The notes under the pieces were generated by a model. It was given only the letters and a program-made list of their open reading frames with translations. It searched no databases and was not told the origin of the DNA. A program made the translations under genes and the position numbers. This document shows positions 1 through 11,738 of a stretch of DNA of 25,763 nt, one piece after another. Within the stretch, counting starts at the first letter, position 1. Every line of letters starts with the position of its first letter. Origin of the DNA: Flavobacterium sp. MC2016-06 (GTDB taxonomy: Bacteria > Bacteroidota > Bacteroidia > Flavobacteriales > Flavobacteriaceae); assembly GCF_009711165.2 (NCBI RefSeq), contig NZ_WMID02000050.1, forward strand, positions 1-25,763, given 5' to 3'.

Positions 1-1665
1 CCGACTACAACAGATACTACACAAGATTTCTGTTTAGTAAATGCACCAACTTTTGCAAGTATTCAGACTAATGAAACAAATGTAGTTTGGTATGCAGCTG
101 CAACAGGCGGAACAGCAATTCCAGCGGCAACAGCATTAACAACAGGAGTTTATTACGCAGCTTTATTAGATGCGGCAACTGGTTGTGAGAGTTCAATAAG
201 ATTAGCCGTTACAATTTCTGTAACTGATCCAGGAACACCTACAACAGCAGATACAACTCAAGATTTCTGTTTAGTAAATGCTCCGATTTTTGCAAGTATC
301 CAAACAAACGAAACAAATGTAGTTTGGTATGCAGCTGCGACTGGCGGAACAGCAATTGCTCCAGCAACAGTATTAACAAGCGGTATTTATTATGCAGCTT
401 TACTAGATGCAGTAACAGGTTGTGAAAGCAATGTTAGATTAGCCATTACAATTTCAGTAACTGATCCAGGATCGCCAACATTGGTAACAGCAGGAACACA
501 AAATTTCTGTGTAGTTAATGCACCAACTTTCGCAAGTATTCAGACAACACAATCAAATGTAGTTTGGTATACAGCTTTAACAGGAGGAACAGCGATTCCA
601 TCAACAACAGTATTAACAAGCGGCGTTTATTATGCAGCTTTACTAGATGCGACAACAGGCTGTGAAAGTGCAGTTAGATTAGCAGTTACAATTTCTGTAA
701 CAAATCCACTTACACCAACTACTACTGCTTCAACTCAAGTTTTCTGTTCAGGAAATGCGCCAACAGTAGCAAGTATTCAAGTAAACGAATCTAATGTAGT
801 TTGGTATTCAGCAGCAACAGGCGGAACATCGATTCCATCAGTAACAGCTTTAACAACAGGTATTTATTATGGAGCTATAAAAGATCCAGTAACAGGTTGT
901 GAAAGCAGTGTAAGATTAGTAGTTACCATTACAGTTGGAAAAACAATTAATCCTACTACAACTAGTACAGCTCAATCTTTCTGTTCAGTAAATGCTCCAA
1001 CCATTGCGAGTATTCAAGTGAATGAAAGTAATGTAACTTGGTTTGCAGCCGCAACAGGCGGAACAGCAATTCCTGCTACAACAGCTTTAACAACTGGTAT
1101 TTATTATGGAAACATTATAGATCCTCTTACAAACTGTGAAAGCTCAACTCGTTTGCAAGTTAATGTTACCGTTGTAACTCCAAGTGCAACACCAACGACA
1201 ACTGCAGCGATACAAAATTTCTGTTCATTAAATGCTCCAATAGTAGCTAATATTCAAGTAAATGAAGCTAATGTAGTTTGGTATACTTCTCCAACAGGCG
1301 GTACTGCACTTCCATCAGCGACAGCTTTAGTAACAGGTTCTTATTATGGAGCAGTTTCAAGCAGTATAGGATGCGAAAACCTAGTACGATTAGTAGTTGC
1401 TGTTAATGTAAATACTCCAGGAGTAATTACAACACCAAAAATAGCGCAAACATTCTGCTTGTCAAAAATACCAACTATAGCAAATATATTGGTAAATGAG
1501 GCTAATGTGGTTTGGTATACTTCAGCAACTGGTGGAACAGCTTTAGCAGCAAATACACCTCTTGTAGCAGGAACCTATTATGCAGGAGCCCTAAACAACA
1601 CTGTAAATGGTTGTGACAGTGCTACAAGATTAGCAATAACAATTGCTTTTGAAAACGATGCTTTA
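1..1665 (+). repeat. Seven tandem ~237-bp coding repeats (79-aa Ig-like units)
   Basis: The first cysteine codon of each unit lies at 31, 268, 508, 745, 982, 1222 and 1456, giving spacings of 237, 240, 237, 237, 240 and 234 bp. All are in frame. Units 1 and 2 are nearly identical at the protein level ('DTTQDFCLVNAP', 'FASIQTNETNVVWYAAATGG'). Units 4-7 diverge step by step. More units may exist to the left of the window. Confidence 0.95.
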
Positions 1666-2550
1666 GTACAACTTGCTTCAACAGATGACACACCATGTGT
1701 TTTCAAAGGAGTAACTTATTCAATAGCAAATGGAAAATCAAATTATGTTTGGTCAATTACTAACGGAACTATTACTTCTGGAGGCGGAAATGCAGACGGA
1801 TCTGTAACAGTTTCATGGTCTGATATCGGACCAGGTAAAGTTACAGTCACTTATACTAATACTTGTGATGAGACAACGACTAAAACATTAAATGTAACCG
1901 TTGCTACTTGTTCTGATCTAACAATTACCAATACTGTAGATAATCCAACACCAAATTTTGGTGATCATGTAACCTTTACAGTAACAGTAAATAATGTTGG
2001 AGAAGGTAGTTTTATAAATACGATAGTTAGTGATTTATTACCTAGTGGTTATGATTTAGTAAGCGCCTCTACAACTTTAGGTACATACGATAACGCAACA
2101 CAACTTTGGACAATTCCAACTTTAAATGCTGGACAAAGTGTTACGTTAACAATTGTGGCCGAAGTATTAGCAAGCGGTAATTATCTAAATGTTGCAACCG
2201 TAGAAATCTCGACACCTTTAGATGCTGATCCATCAAATAATTCGGCTTCAGCCTTAGTTGAACCGATATGTTTGACAGTTTACAATGAATTTACTCCAAA
2301 TAATGACGGAGCAAATGATCTTTTCAGAATTGATTGTATCGAAACGCATCCAAACAACGAGTTAAAAGTTTACAATAGATACGGTGCATTAGTGTACAGT
2401 AAAGTACATTATGAAAACGATTGGGACGGAACAGCAAATGTTTCCGGAGTTGTTAATAGAGGAGATATGCTGCCAACAGGTACTTATTTTTATGTGATAA
2501 CCATTGGAGATGGAACGGTTAAAAAAGGCTGGTTATCTATTATGAGATAA
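1..2550 (+). CDS. Ig-repeat surface adhesin with type B T9SS sorting domain (5' end missing)
   Basis: The frame is open from base 1, so the start lies upstream of the window; 849 residues are visible. A TTG at 481 is only an internal leucine of a repeat and not a start. Residues 1 to about 555 are seven tandem repeats of about 79 aa resembling the CHU_C-associated Ig-like domain. Each has a Cys in an 'FC' near its start and another in 'GCE' or 'GCD', probably a disulfide outside the cell. A PKD-like domain follows (about 565-635), then a DUF11-type domain (about 638-754, 'TNTVDNPTPNFGDHVTF'). The C-terminus (about 756-849) has 'FTPNNDGANDLF', 'YNRYG' and 'PTGTYFYVI', the hallmark of the Bacteroidota type B C-terminal sorting domain (TIGR04131/CHU_C). 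I infer a protein exported by the T9SS and displayed on or released from the surface, as SprB-like adhesins are. The next two genes are typical partners. The ligand is unknown. Confidence 0.93.
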   Translation, partial: PTTTDTTQDFCLVNAPTFASIQTNETNVVWYAAATGGTAIPAATALTTGVYYAALLDAATGCESSIRLAVTISVTDPGTPTTADTTQDFCLVNAPIFASIQTNETNVVWYAAATGGTAIAPATVLTSGIYYAALLDAVTGCESNVRLAITISVTDPGSPTLVTAGTQNFCVVNAPTFASIQTTQSNVVWYTALTGGTAIPSTTVLTSGVYYAALLDATTGCESAVRLAVTISVTNPLTPTTTASTQVFCSGNAPTVASIQVNESNVVWYSAATGGTSIPSVTALTTGIYYGAIKDPVTGCESSVRLVVTITVGKTINPTTTSTAQSFCSVNAPTIASIQVNESNVTWFAAATGGTAIPATTALTTGIYYGNIIDPLTNCESSTRLQVNVTVVTPSATPTTTAAIQNFCSLNAPIVANIQVNEANVVWYTSPTGGTALPSATALVTGSYYGAVSSSIGCENLVRLVVAVNVNTPGVITTPKIAQTFCLSKIPTIANILVNEANVVWYTSATGGTALAANTPLVAGTYYAGALNNTVNGCDSATRLAITIAFENDALVQLASTDDTPCVFKGVTYSIANGKSNYVWSITNGTITSGGGNADGSVTVSWSDIGPGKVTVTYTNTCDETTTKTLNVTVATCSDLTITNTVDNPTPNFGDHVTFTVTVNNVGEGSFINTIVSDLLPSGYDLVSASTTLGTYDNATQLWTIPTLNAGQSVTLTIVAEVLASGNYLNVATVEISTPLDADPSNNSASALVEPICLTVYNEFTPNNDGANDLFRIDCIETHPNNELKVYNRYGALVYSKVHYENDWDGTANVSGVVNRGDMLPTGTYFYVITIGDGTVKKGWLSIMR

Positions 2551-2593
2551 GCTTCTATTAATCATCTAATTAATTAACTAAATAAGTATCGTT

Positions 2594-3526
2594 ATGAAAC
2601 TATATATAAAATCATTAGAAACGTATTTCATTCTAATATGTTCTTTTATCACGTTTTGTGCCAGTGCACAACAAGATCCGGAGTACACACAATATATGTA
2701 CAATACTATGGCGGTAAATCCAGCGTATGCTGGGTCTACCGGTACCTTAGAAGCAACACTTTTACACCGTTCTCAATGGGTTGGAATCTCTGGCGCGCCA
2801 GAGACACAATCGTTTTCTATTCACTCACCGCTTCGAAATGAGAATGTTGGTTTAGGATTAAGTGTCGTTAACGACAAAATTGGTCCTTCCAATGAACTCT
2901 ATCTTGACGGAAACTTTGCTTACTCAATACCTCTGGGTTATGAAAAAAGATTAGCATTTGGTCTAAAAGCAGGTATGAGAATGTTAAACGTAGATTGGTC
3001 TAAAGGGAGATATTATAATAATAATGATGCTTTGTTAAATCAAAACATTGATAATCAAATGAAATTAGCAGTTGGAGCAGGAGTATACTATTATACAGAT
3101 AAGTGGTATTTAGGATTCTCAATTCCAAGCTTCATTCAAAACAATTATTACAGCGATGTGCAGGAATCTATAGATTTCGATCGTTTACATTATTATTTGA
3201 TGGGAGGTTATGTTTTTGATTTAAGTCCGAGTTTAAAATTTAAACCAGCATTTTTAGTAAAAGCAGTAAGTGGTGCGCCACTTACTGCTGATGTATCGGC
3301 GAATTTTATGATTGCAGAAAAATTTGTAATTGGAGGTTCCTACAGAACAGATGATTCTGTGAGTTTGTTAGCAGGTTTTCAAATATCAAAAAGTTTCTAT
3401 ATCGGATATGCTTTTGATTACACTGTAAGCGAATTGAACAAGTACAATGATGGTTCACATGAAATCATCTTGCGTTATCAGTTTAATAAAGGCGAAAGTA
3501 AAATTAAATCTCCTCGATTCTTCTAA
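2594..3526 (+). CDS. PorP/SprF family outer-membrane protein (T9SS-associated)
   Basis: This 310-aa protein has a Sec signal peptide (hydrophobic 'YFILICSFITF', likely cleavage after 'ASA' before 'QQDPEY'). The mature start 'QDPEYTQYMYNTMAVNPAYAGS' region is the signature of the PorP/SprF family (TIGR03519), predicted outer-membrane beta-barrels. In Flavobacterium johnsoniae SprF is needed for secretion of the adjacent adhesin SprB, and SprF paralogues usually sit just downstream of a type B CTD adhesin. That is the arrangement here, with a 43-nt gap after the adhesin and an 11-nt gap before the OmpA-type gene, so one operon is likely. I infer that this copy serves the adhesin beside it rather than being the core PorP. 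Length is normal for the family. Confidence 0.93.
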   Translation: MKLYIKSLETYFILICSFITFCASAQQDPEYTQYMYNTMAVNPAYAGSTGTLEATLLHRSQWVGISGAPETQSFSIHSPLRNENVGLGLSVVNDKIGPSNELYLDGNFAYSIPLGYEKRLAFGLKAGMRMLNVDWSKGRYYNNNDALLNQNIDNQMKLAVGAGVYYYTDKWYLGFSIPSFIQNNYYSDVQESIDFDRLHYYLMGGYVFDLSPSLKFKPAFLVKAVSGAPLTADVSANFMIAEKFVIGGSYRTDDSVSLLAGFQISKSFYIGYAFDYTVSELNKYNDGSHEIILRYQFNKGESKIKSPRFF

Positions 3527-3537
3527 AAATAAAACCT

Positions 3538-5472
3538 ATGAGAAAATTATATATCCTAAGTTTAGTCATGAGTTTTACGTTTAGTTTTGCTCAGACTAAT
3601 TTAAAGAAAGCGGATGCATTGTTTAAAAACTACTCTTATTTAGACGCTTCAAAAGCCTATGAAGAATGTTTACAAAACATCAAAAGCCCTTCGGCACAAA
3701 CGTTAAAGAATGCCGCCGACTCGTACTATTTTATTTCAGATTCTAGAAATGCTCTTAAATGGTATAGAAAGCTGTATGAAGTACAAGGCAATAATTTAAC
3801 TGATATTTACTATTTACGTTATATCCAATCCATGAAAGCAGTAATGGATTATGATGAAGCAGATAGAGTTACAAAAGAGTATCTAACTAAAAAAGGAGAT
3901 CAAAAAGAGGTAAATCGTTATGTTACTCAGAAAACCCAAATGGATAGTCTGGCTAAAACAAAACCTCTTTATAGTATTAAAAATTTAGATATTAATACCA
4001 GTAAATCTGATTTTGGAGTAACTTATTTTCAAGATAAAGTAGTATTCACATCTGCTAGAGATACAACAAAATTTAGTGATAAGCTGTATACTTGGAATAA
4101 TCAGCCTTTTCTTAATCTGTATTTGGCCGAAAGAAATCCTGCCGATGGAAGTTTGTTCAACGAAACATTATTTTTAGCAAATGTAATGACCAAATATCAC
4201 GAAGCAACGGCATCTTTTGACAGCAGTGGGAAAACAATTTACTATTCTACTAACATTGTGAAGAAAAAAAAGCTGGTTGTTGATGAAAATAAAATCAACA
4301 ACTTTCAAATCATTAAAGGTGAAATAGTAGATAATAAATTAGAAAACCCACAGACTGTATTTTTTGACAGTGACGAATATTCTGTTGGACATCCTTGTTT
4401 AAGTGAAGATGGAAAATGGCTTTTCTTCGCCTCAGATATGCCTGGTGGTGTTGGTGAAACAGATTTGTATTATGTAAAAATTGCAGACGACGGCACCATG
4501 AGTTCTCCAGTAAATCTAGGACCAAAAGTTAATACAATTGGTAATGAAGTCTTTCCTTTTTTCAGAAACGGAATGCTTTACTTTTCATCCGATGGACATT
4601 ACGGCTGGGGAGATTTAGATGTTTACGAAAGTAAAATGCTGTCTGATGGAACTTTTTCAACACCTCGAAATTTGGGAGCACCAATAAACAGTAACAAAGA
4701 CGATTTTTCTTTTGTAATTGATAAAGCTGGCGAGTACGGTTATGTTTCTTCAAATAGAGAAGGTGGAAAAGGAGATGATGATATCTATTCTTTTGTAAAA
4801 GGAAAACCAATCTGTAATCAGAGTATTTCTGGGACAGCAGTAGATCGAAAAACCAAATTACCTCTTACAGATGTTGTGGTTATGGCATACAATTCTTATA
4901 GTGAAGTTCTTAGCGAAACAAAAACAAACTATGAAGGCAAATATGCACTAGAATTACCGTGTGGAAAACAGGTTAAAATGATTGCCGCAAAGCCAAACTA
5001 CAGCAGTGATGAAAAAACGGTTGAAACTACAAATGAAAATGGAGGAGAAGTTAAAGATGTCAATTTTGAACTTAGTAACTACGATGACTTAGTAGTTAAG
5101 AAAAAAGGAGTTGAAAAAGTAGATGTAAACCCAATTTATTTTGATTATGATAAGTACGATATTACACCTTTGGCAGTAGAAGAACTAACAAAAGTTGTTT
5201 TCATCATGCAAAAATTTCCTAACATCAAAATAAAAATAGAATCACATACAGATTCACGAGGAAAAGATTCATATAACCTAAAACTTTCTGATAACAGAGC
5301 CAAATCAACACAAGATTATATTATCTCACAAGGTATTGATGCTTCTCGAATCGAAAGTGCTATTGGCTATGGTGAAACTCGATTGATTAATAAATGTAAA
5401 AATGGTGTAAAATGTACGGAAGAAGAATATTTATTAAACAGACGCTCCGACTTTATTATTATCCAAAAATAG
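3538..5472 (+). CDS. OmpA family protein with TPR, PD40 propeller and CarboxypepD_reg-like domains (PorE-like)
   Basis: This 644-aa protein has a Sec signal ('MSFTFSFA' before 'QTN') with no lipobox cysteine, unlike the lipoprotein PorE of Porphyromonas. Domains in order: TPR-like helices (about 20-130); a PD40/WD40-like propeller (about 150-420, with blades such as 'GHPCLSEDGKWLFFASD' and 'FSSDGHYGWGDLDVYESK'); a carboxypeptidase-regulatory-like beta sandwich (about 426-510, 'SGTAVDRKTKLPLTDVVV'); and a C-terminal OmpA peptidoglycan-binding domain (about 535-642). The OmpA domain keeps the meso-DAP-contacting Asp in 'HTDSRG' (D572) and Arg in 'SDNRAKS' (R587). This architecture is that of PorE/OmpA proteins encoded with PorP/SprF, thought to tether the complex to peptidoglycan. 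It is the last gene of the adhesin operon and is followed by terminators. Confidence 0.92.
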   Translation: MRKLYILSLVMSFTFSFAQTNLKKADALFKNYSYLDASKAYEECLQNIKSPSAQTLKNAADSYYFISDSRNALKWYRKLYEVQGNNLTDIYYLRYIQSMKAVMDYDEADRVTKEYLTKKGDQKEVNRYVTQKTQMDSLAKTKPLYSIKNLDINTSKSDFGVTYFQDKVVFTSARDTTKFSDKLYTWNNQPFLNLYLAERNPADGSLFNETLFLANVMTKYHEATASFDSSGKTIYYSTNIVKKKKLVVDENKINNFQIIKGEIVDNKLENPQTVFFDSDEYSVGHPCLSEDGKWLFFASDMPGGVGETDLYYVKIADDGTMSSPVNLGPKVNTIGNEVFPFFRNGMLYFSSDGHYGWGDLDVYESKMLSDGTFSTPRNLGAPINSNKDDFSFVIDKAGEYGYVSSNREGGKGDDDIYSFVKGKPICNQSISGTAVDRKTKLPLTDVVVMAYNSYSEVLSETKTNYEGKYALELPCGKQVKMIAAKPNYSSDEKTVETTNENGGEVKDVNFELSNYDDLVVKKKGVEKVDVNPIYFDYDKYDITPLAVEELTKVVFIMQKFPNIKIKIESHTDSRGKDSYNLKLSDNRAKSTQDYIISQGIDASRIESAIGYGETRLINKCKNGVKCTEEEYLLNRRSDFIIIQK

Positions 5473-5526
5473 TTTTATATTTGCATGCTAATAATTTGAT
5501 TATCAGTATTAAAGTATAAAACGAAG

Positions 5527-5551
5527 AAACCATTGGAAGTTGGTTTTTTTT
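5527..5551 (+). terminator. Rho-independent terminator after the adhesin operon
   Basis: The stem aaacca (5527-5532) pairs with tggttt (5541-5546) around an 8-nt loop and runs into a tract of eight T (5544-5551). It lies 55 nt after the OmpA-type stop codon. Confidence 0.6.
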
Positions 5552-5570
5552 CATTCTTTTTTAAGAATGA
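5551..5570 (+). other. Hairpin between two terminators
   Basis: A perfect 8-bp stem, tcattctt (5551-5558) with aagaatga (5563-5570), closes a TTTT loop. It abuts the preceding T tract and is not followed by one of its own. It may be part of a combined terminator structure. Confidence 0.4.
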
Positions 5571-5581
5571 TGGACAAGAAG

Positions 5582-5616
5582 AAAATCAAGCTGTATTAAT
5601 TTGCAGCTTGATTTTT
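5582..5616 (+). terminator. Strong bidirectional terminator hairpin
   Basis: A perfect 12-bp stem, aaaatcaagctg (5582-5593) with cagcttgatttt (5604-5615), around a 10-nt loop. It has A-rich and T-rich flanks on both sides, so it could stop transcription from either direction. It separates the adhesin operon from ligA. Confidence 0.7.
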
Positions 5617-5664
5617 GATTTTCTAAAACTTTCATTTTTTAATGTTTTTGAACAAAAATAATCC

Positions 5665-5672
5665 TAATTTTG
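5665..5672 (+). promoter_or_regulatory. Possible -7 element for ligA
   Basis: TAATTTTG fits the Bacteroidota -7 consensus TAnnTTTG and lies 45 nt before the ligA ATG, after the terminator hairpins. The only nearby TTG (5648-5650) is 14 nt upstream, shorter than the usual 17-23 nt, so the assignment is tentative. Confidence 0.4.
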
Positions 5673-5711
5673 ATATTCAATTATTCTACATTACAATCTG
5701 CATCATTTTAA

Positions 5712-8401
<2,690 letters not shown>

Positions 8402-8415
<14 letters not shown>

Positions 8416-9313
8416 AGCGTCCTTGATTGGTGTGTGCTTTATCATTATCAAAATAAAAATCAATACGTCCTAAGTTAATACCGTAACATCCTACTTGATT
8501 TACTAAAACTTCTTGACCTGCTTTGTTTTTTACAACAGTAGGTTTATCTAAAAAAGTATGCGTGTGACCGCCAATAATTAAATCAATATCTTGAGTTAAG
8601 GCAGCAAATTTCAAATCGGAGATTTTCGAAGCATCATCGTTATATTTATAACCCAAATGCGAAAGACAAATTACCAAGTCACATTTTTCCTGTTTTTTAA
8701 GTAATTGAGTCATATCCTGAGCAATTTCTACAGGATCGTTATAAACCGTCTCCTTATACATTTGTTTATCAACCAAACCAGCAAGTTCAATTCCAACACC
8801 AAAAACACCAACCTTAATACCGTTTTTATTAAAAATTTTATACGGTTTAACATGACCATTCATCACTGTGTTTTTAAAATCATAGTTAGAACAGATAAAA
8901 TCAAAATCAGCATGAGGTAATTGAGCGTATAAACCATCAAGACCATTATCAAAGTCATGATTCCCAATAGTCGAAGCATCATACTTCATCATACTCATCA
9001 ACTTAAATTCAAGCTCACCACCATAATAATTAAAGTAAGGAGTACCTTGAAAAATATCTCCAGCATCTAATAAAAGTACATTTGGATTTTCTTTTCTAAT
9101 TGTTTCAATAAGTGCTGCACGGCGCGAAACACCGCCTTTATTTGCGTTACGAGGATCATCAGCCGGAAAAGGATCAATATGACTGTGAACATCATTAGTA
9201 TGAAGAATCGTTAAGTGTTTAATATCGCTGGTTTCAAAACTGCTTAACGACAAACCTAAACTTAATAAGGCAGTACTTGCAGCTGTTTTTTCGATAAATT
9301 CTCTTCTTTTCAT
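8402..9313 (-). CDS. Metallophosphatase (5'-nucleotidase catalytic domain), Tat-type signal
   Basis: This 303-aa protein is the N-terminal half of a UshA-type 5'-nucleotidase: a dimetal phosphoesterase that hydrolyses nucleotides or similar phosphate esters outside the inner membrane. The metal motifs are all present: 'TNDVHSH' (D41, H43), 'DAGDIFQG', 'GNHDFDNG', 'SHLGY' and 'GGHTHTF'. The N-terminus 'KRREFIEKTA' followed by 'ALLSLGLSLSS' resembles a twin-arginine signal. There is no C-terminal substrate-binding domain. That domain is encoded by the gene immediately upstream (52-nt gap, same strand), so the two probably act together, the nucleotide base being held by the partner. The substrate is not determined by the sequence. 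Confidence 0.93.
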
Positions 9314-9365
9314 TTTGTATGTTTTTTGCGGAAACGCTTCTATTTAATATTTTGTTTGAGAGGTA

Positions 9366-10145
9366 TTATTCTTCGGTAATTCTAACATCTTTCGTTACCG
9401 GAATCGTGTCAACTTCCTTAAAGTAATCAATCAGCACATTTCGAAGTTTATAATTCAAATCAAATTTCTGAGTAGTTTTTAAGAAAAAATTCATGTTATC
9501 ACCACCATTCGCTAAATAATCATTAGTAGCAACATAATAGGTTTTATTAAGATCAAGAGGTTTTCCTTGTATAAGGACATTCTTTGCAGTATTATCTTTG
9601 GCAATTGTAAAAGTCATTCCAGACAAAGGATGAGGTTTTTTGTCCTTAATAATATAAGCCACCATTTCTGCAATTTGTTCTCCTTTTAAAACCAAGACAA
9701 CTAGATTGTTTTCAAAAGGCATAATTTCATACGCCGTTCTAGTAGTCACATTTCCTTTAGGCAAAATAGCTCTAATCCCGCCATGATTTAAAAAACAAAT
9801 GTCAATATCTTTTTTCTCACGCGCTCTAAAAACAATATTTCCTCTTTCTATACAGACATCAGACATTAAATCACCAATACTAGTCTGCCATTTTCCAGTA
9901 CTTTTGTCTAGAGTTTCAGGACAATATGCCAAAACACTATCCAAATCTTTATTAATATGATCGCGATAAGGCTTAATAAATTTCTCAATTTCGGGAGTTT
10001 CCGTACCTTTTTCAGTTATCGGAAGTTGTTTTCCTTCTATCTTAGTCAGATTATAATTTTTCTGACTACAGGAAAGAATAAAAAAAAGTGTTAAGAATAT
10101 AACAAAAAGTTTTAAAAATCCGTTATACTTTTTTAGTTTTACCAT
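9366..10145 (-). CDS. Lipoprotein consisting of a 5'-nucleotidase C-terminal domain
   Basis: This 259-aa protein is read from the ATG at 10145. An in-frame GTG at 10157 would add four residues, but the ATG gives a cleaner signal peptide. The signal 'LKLFVIFLTLFFILSC' ends in a lipobox with Cys26, so the protein is a predicted lipoprotein. The rest matches the 5'-nucleotidase C-terminal domain, which clamps the base and ribose in UshA: 'NHGGIRAILPKG', 'YEIMPFENNLVVL', 'LKGEQI' and 'ATNDYLANGGDNM'. It has no metal-binding half. The catalytic domain is the next gene downstream, so the enzyme appears to be split into two polypeptides in one operon. Confidence 0.92.
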   Translation of the reverse strand: MVKLKKYNGFLKLFVIFLTLFFILSCSQKNYNLTKIEGKQLPITEKGTETPEIEKFIKPYRDHINKDLDSVLAYCPETLDKSTGKWQTSIGDLMSDVCIERGNIVFRAREKKDIDICFLNHGGIRAILPKGNVTTRTAYEIMPFENNLVVLVLKGEQIAEMVAYIIKDKKPHPLSGMTFTIAKDNTAKNVLIQGKPLDLNKTYYVATNDYLANGGDNMNFFLKTTQKFDLNYKLRNVLIDYFKEVDTIPVTKDVRITEE

Positions 10146-10166
10146 CTTTAATGCCACTTAAATAAT

Positions 10167-10174
10167 TAATTTTG
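10167..10174 (+). promoter_or_regulatory. Possible -7 element for the DUF6913-dapA unit
   Basis: TAATTTTG fits TAnnTTTG and lies 18 nt before the ATG at 10193, in the short divergent gap. No TTG lies at the expected upstream distance, so this is weak. Confidence 0.3.
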
Positions 10175-10192
10175 TAATCTAGTAAAAGTACT

Positions 10193-10705
10193 ATGTTTTT
10201 GAATTATATAAAGGAATTTTTTGTAAAAAAATCATTAAAAAATAACTTGCATAATGTAAAAAACGAAGTCTTTACAAGCAATATACAAACTGTTGGTTTA
10301 TTGATAGATGAAAGTAAATTTCAGCATTCAAGAAAGCTGATAGAAGAATTAGTAAAGCAGGGAATCACTGCCGAAAATATAAAAATTGCTGCGTATAGAG
10401 GTAAATTAAAGAAAGAAAAAGTTTATTCGAGACCTACTTTTGGTAAAAAACATATCAATTGGAAGGGGAAAATAACAGAAACTTTTCTAGAAGAATTTAT
10501 CGACACCGAGTTTGATCTTTTGATAAGTTATTATAATGTCGAGAAGGCAGTTTTAATGATGATAACCCAAAAATCAAAAGCGAAGTTTAAAATAGGATTT
10601 TCGTCAGTAGATCAAAATTTAAATCGTTGGATGATTGATACTGATCTAGAAAACTATAAACTTTTTGTTGTAGAATTGTTTAAGTATTTGAAAAACATTA
10701 AATAA
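10193..10705 (+). CDS. DUF6913 family protein of unknown function
   Basis: This 170-aa soluble protein has a basic N-terminus and no signal peptide or membrane span. It resembles the small flavobacterial family DUF6913, usually found directly before dapA, as here (15-nt gap). It has an alternating alpha/beta pattern: a strand 'TVGLLIDES' (about 33-41), a helix 'SRKLIEELVKQGI', a strand 'IKIAAY', a central 'FDLLISYYN', and a hydrophobic 'KAKFKIGFSS'. No catalytic motif stands out. The gene order DUF6913-dapA-bamD-rpoZ-coaBC appears to be conserved in Flavobacterium, but that does not reveal its job. I do not assign a function. Confidence 0.85.
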   Translation: MFLNYIKEFFVKKSLKNNLHNVKNEVFTSNIQTVGLLIDESKFQHSRKLIEELVKQGITAENIKIAAYRGKLKKEKVYSRPTFGKKHINWKGKITETFLEEFIDTEFDLLISYYNVEKAVLMMITQKSKAKFKIGFSSVDQNLNRWMIDTDLENYKLFVVELFKYLKNIK

Positions 10706-10720
10706 ATTATAAATTAGAAT

Positions 10721-11602
10721 ATGCAATCATTAATAGGAACTGGTGTTGCTCTTGTAACTCCATTTAAAAAAGACTTTTCAATAGATATCGAAGCTTTGCA
10801 CCGAATCGTTAATTTTTCGATAGACGGCGGAGTAGAATATCTAGTAGTTATGGGTACAACAGCAGAAAATGCTACTTTAACTCAAGCTGAAAAAGAATTG
10901 GTTATAAACACTGTTATTGATGTTAATAAAGGTAGACTTCCTCTAGTACTTGGCGTTGGTGGTAATAACACAATGCAGGTTGTAGAAGAATTAAAAACCA
11001 GAGACTTTTCTGCTTTTGAAGCTATACTATCTGTTTCTCCATATTATAATAAACCAACTCAAGAAGGAATTTATCAGCATTTTAAAGCCGTTGCAGAAGC
11101 TTCTCCAATACCAGTAATTTTATACAATGTACCAGGAAGAACATCAAGTAATATGCTGCCATCAACAGTAATACGTCTGGCAAATGATTTTAAAAATGTA
11201 GTCGCAATAAAAGAAGCGGCAGGAGACGTAGTACAAGCTTTTCAGCTGATAAAAAATGCACCAAAAGATTTCTTAGTTATTTCTGGAGACGATATGATCG
11301 CTTTACCAATAGTTTTAGCAGGTGGAGCAGGTGTAATTTCGGTAATTGGACAAGGTTTTCCGAAGGAATTTTCAGAAATGATTCGTTTAGGATTGAATAG
11401 AAAAGTAAATGAAGCATTTAAAACACAGTACTTTTTATCAGATTGTATCGATATGATTTTTGAGCAAGGAAATCCTGCTGGAATCAAACAAGTCTTTCAA
11501 GCCCTTGGTATTGCTGATAACACAGTGCGTTTACCTCTAGTAACAGTAGACGATTCATTGGCAGAAAGATTGAATGAGTTTGTAAAAAACAGCATTAAAT
11601 AA
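10721..11602 (+). CDS. dapA: 4-hydroxy-tetrahydrodipicolinate synthase DapA
   Basis: This 293-aa enzyme condenses pyruvate with aspartate semialdehyde, the first committed step towards lysine and meso-diaminopimelate for peptidoglycan. The TIM barrel carries the Schiff-base lysine K164 in 'AIKEAAGD', the proton-relay tyrosine Y135 in '[11 protein letters not shown]', and the threonine-pair motif 'GTTAENATL' near residue 45. E. coli equivalents are K161 and Y133. Length is normal. It lies 15 nt after the DUF6913 gene and is probably co-transcribed with it. A weak hairpin (ggtat/atacc) just after the stop may mark the end of the unit, since bamD has its own promoter. Confidence 0.98.
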   Translation: MQSLIGTGVALVTPFKKDFSIDIEALHRIVNFSIDGGVEYLVVMGTTAENATLTQAEKELVINTVIDVNKGRLPLVLGVGGNNTMQVVEELKTRDFSAFEAILSVSPYYNKPTQEGIYQHFKAVAEASPIPVILYNVPGRTSSNMLPSTVIRLANDFKNVVAIKEAAGDVVQAFQLIKNAPKDFLVISGDDMIALPIVLAGGAGVISVIGQGFPKEFSEMIRLGLNRKVNEAFKTQYFLSDCIDMIFEQGNPAGIKQVFQALGIADNTVRLPLVTVDDSLAERLNEFVKNSIK

Positions 11603-11641
11603 GAGTAAGATTGACGGTATTTTAATATACCAAAAAATATT

Positions 11642-11671
11642 TTGTAGTAGCTAAATTAATAACTAAATTTG
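11642..11671 (+). promoter_or_regulatory. Promoter for the bamD-rpoZ-coaBC run
   Basis: TTG (11642-11644), a 19-nt spacer and TAAATTTG (11664-11671) match the Flavobacterium promoter consensus TTG-N17-23-TAnnTTTG exactly. Transcription would begin near 11678, leaving about 60 nt of leader before bamD. A small hairpin caccg/cggtg (11673-11677 with 11684-11688) sits at the expected start point. Confidence 0.75.
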
Positions 11672-11738
11672 CCACCGGAACTTCGGTGTGATTTTGCTTT
11701 GGCATAATTGTCTAAGAAATCATAATAAAAGTAAGAAA

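Noticed and set aside
481..2550. A TTG at 481 as the start of the adhesin gene
   Set aside because: The same frame is open with matching repeat units from base 1, so the start is upstream of the window.
4313..4810. Antisense ORFs opposite the OmpA-type gene (and similar ones opposite ligA, recN, bamD and prfH)
   Set aside because: They are low-complexity translations of strongly supported genes on the other strand, without family motifs or plausible signals.
11688..11738. Upstream ATG for bamD
   Set aside because: It lies about 10 nt from the expected transcript start and would bury the lipoprotein signal behind 17 residues; the ATG at 11739 gives a perfect lipobox.
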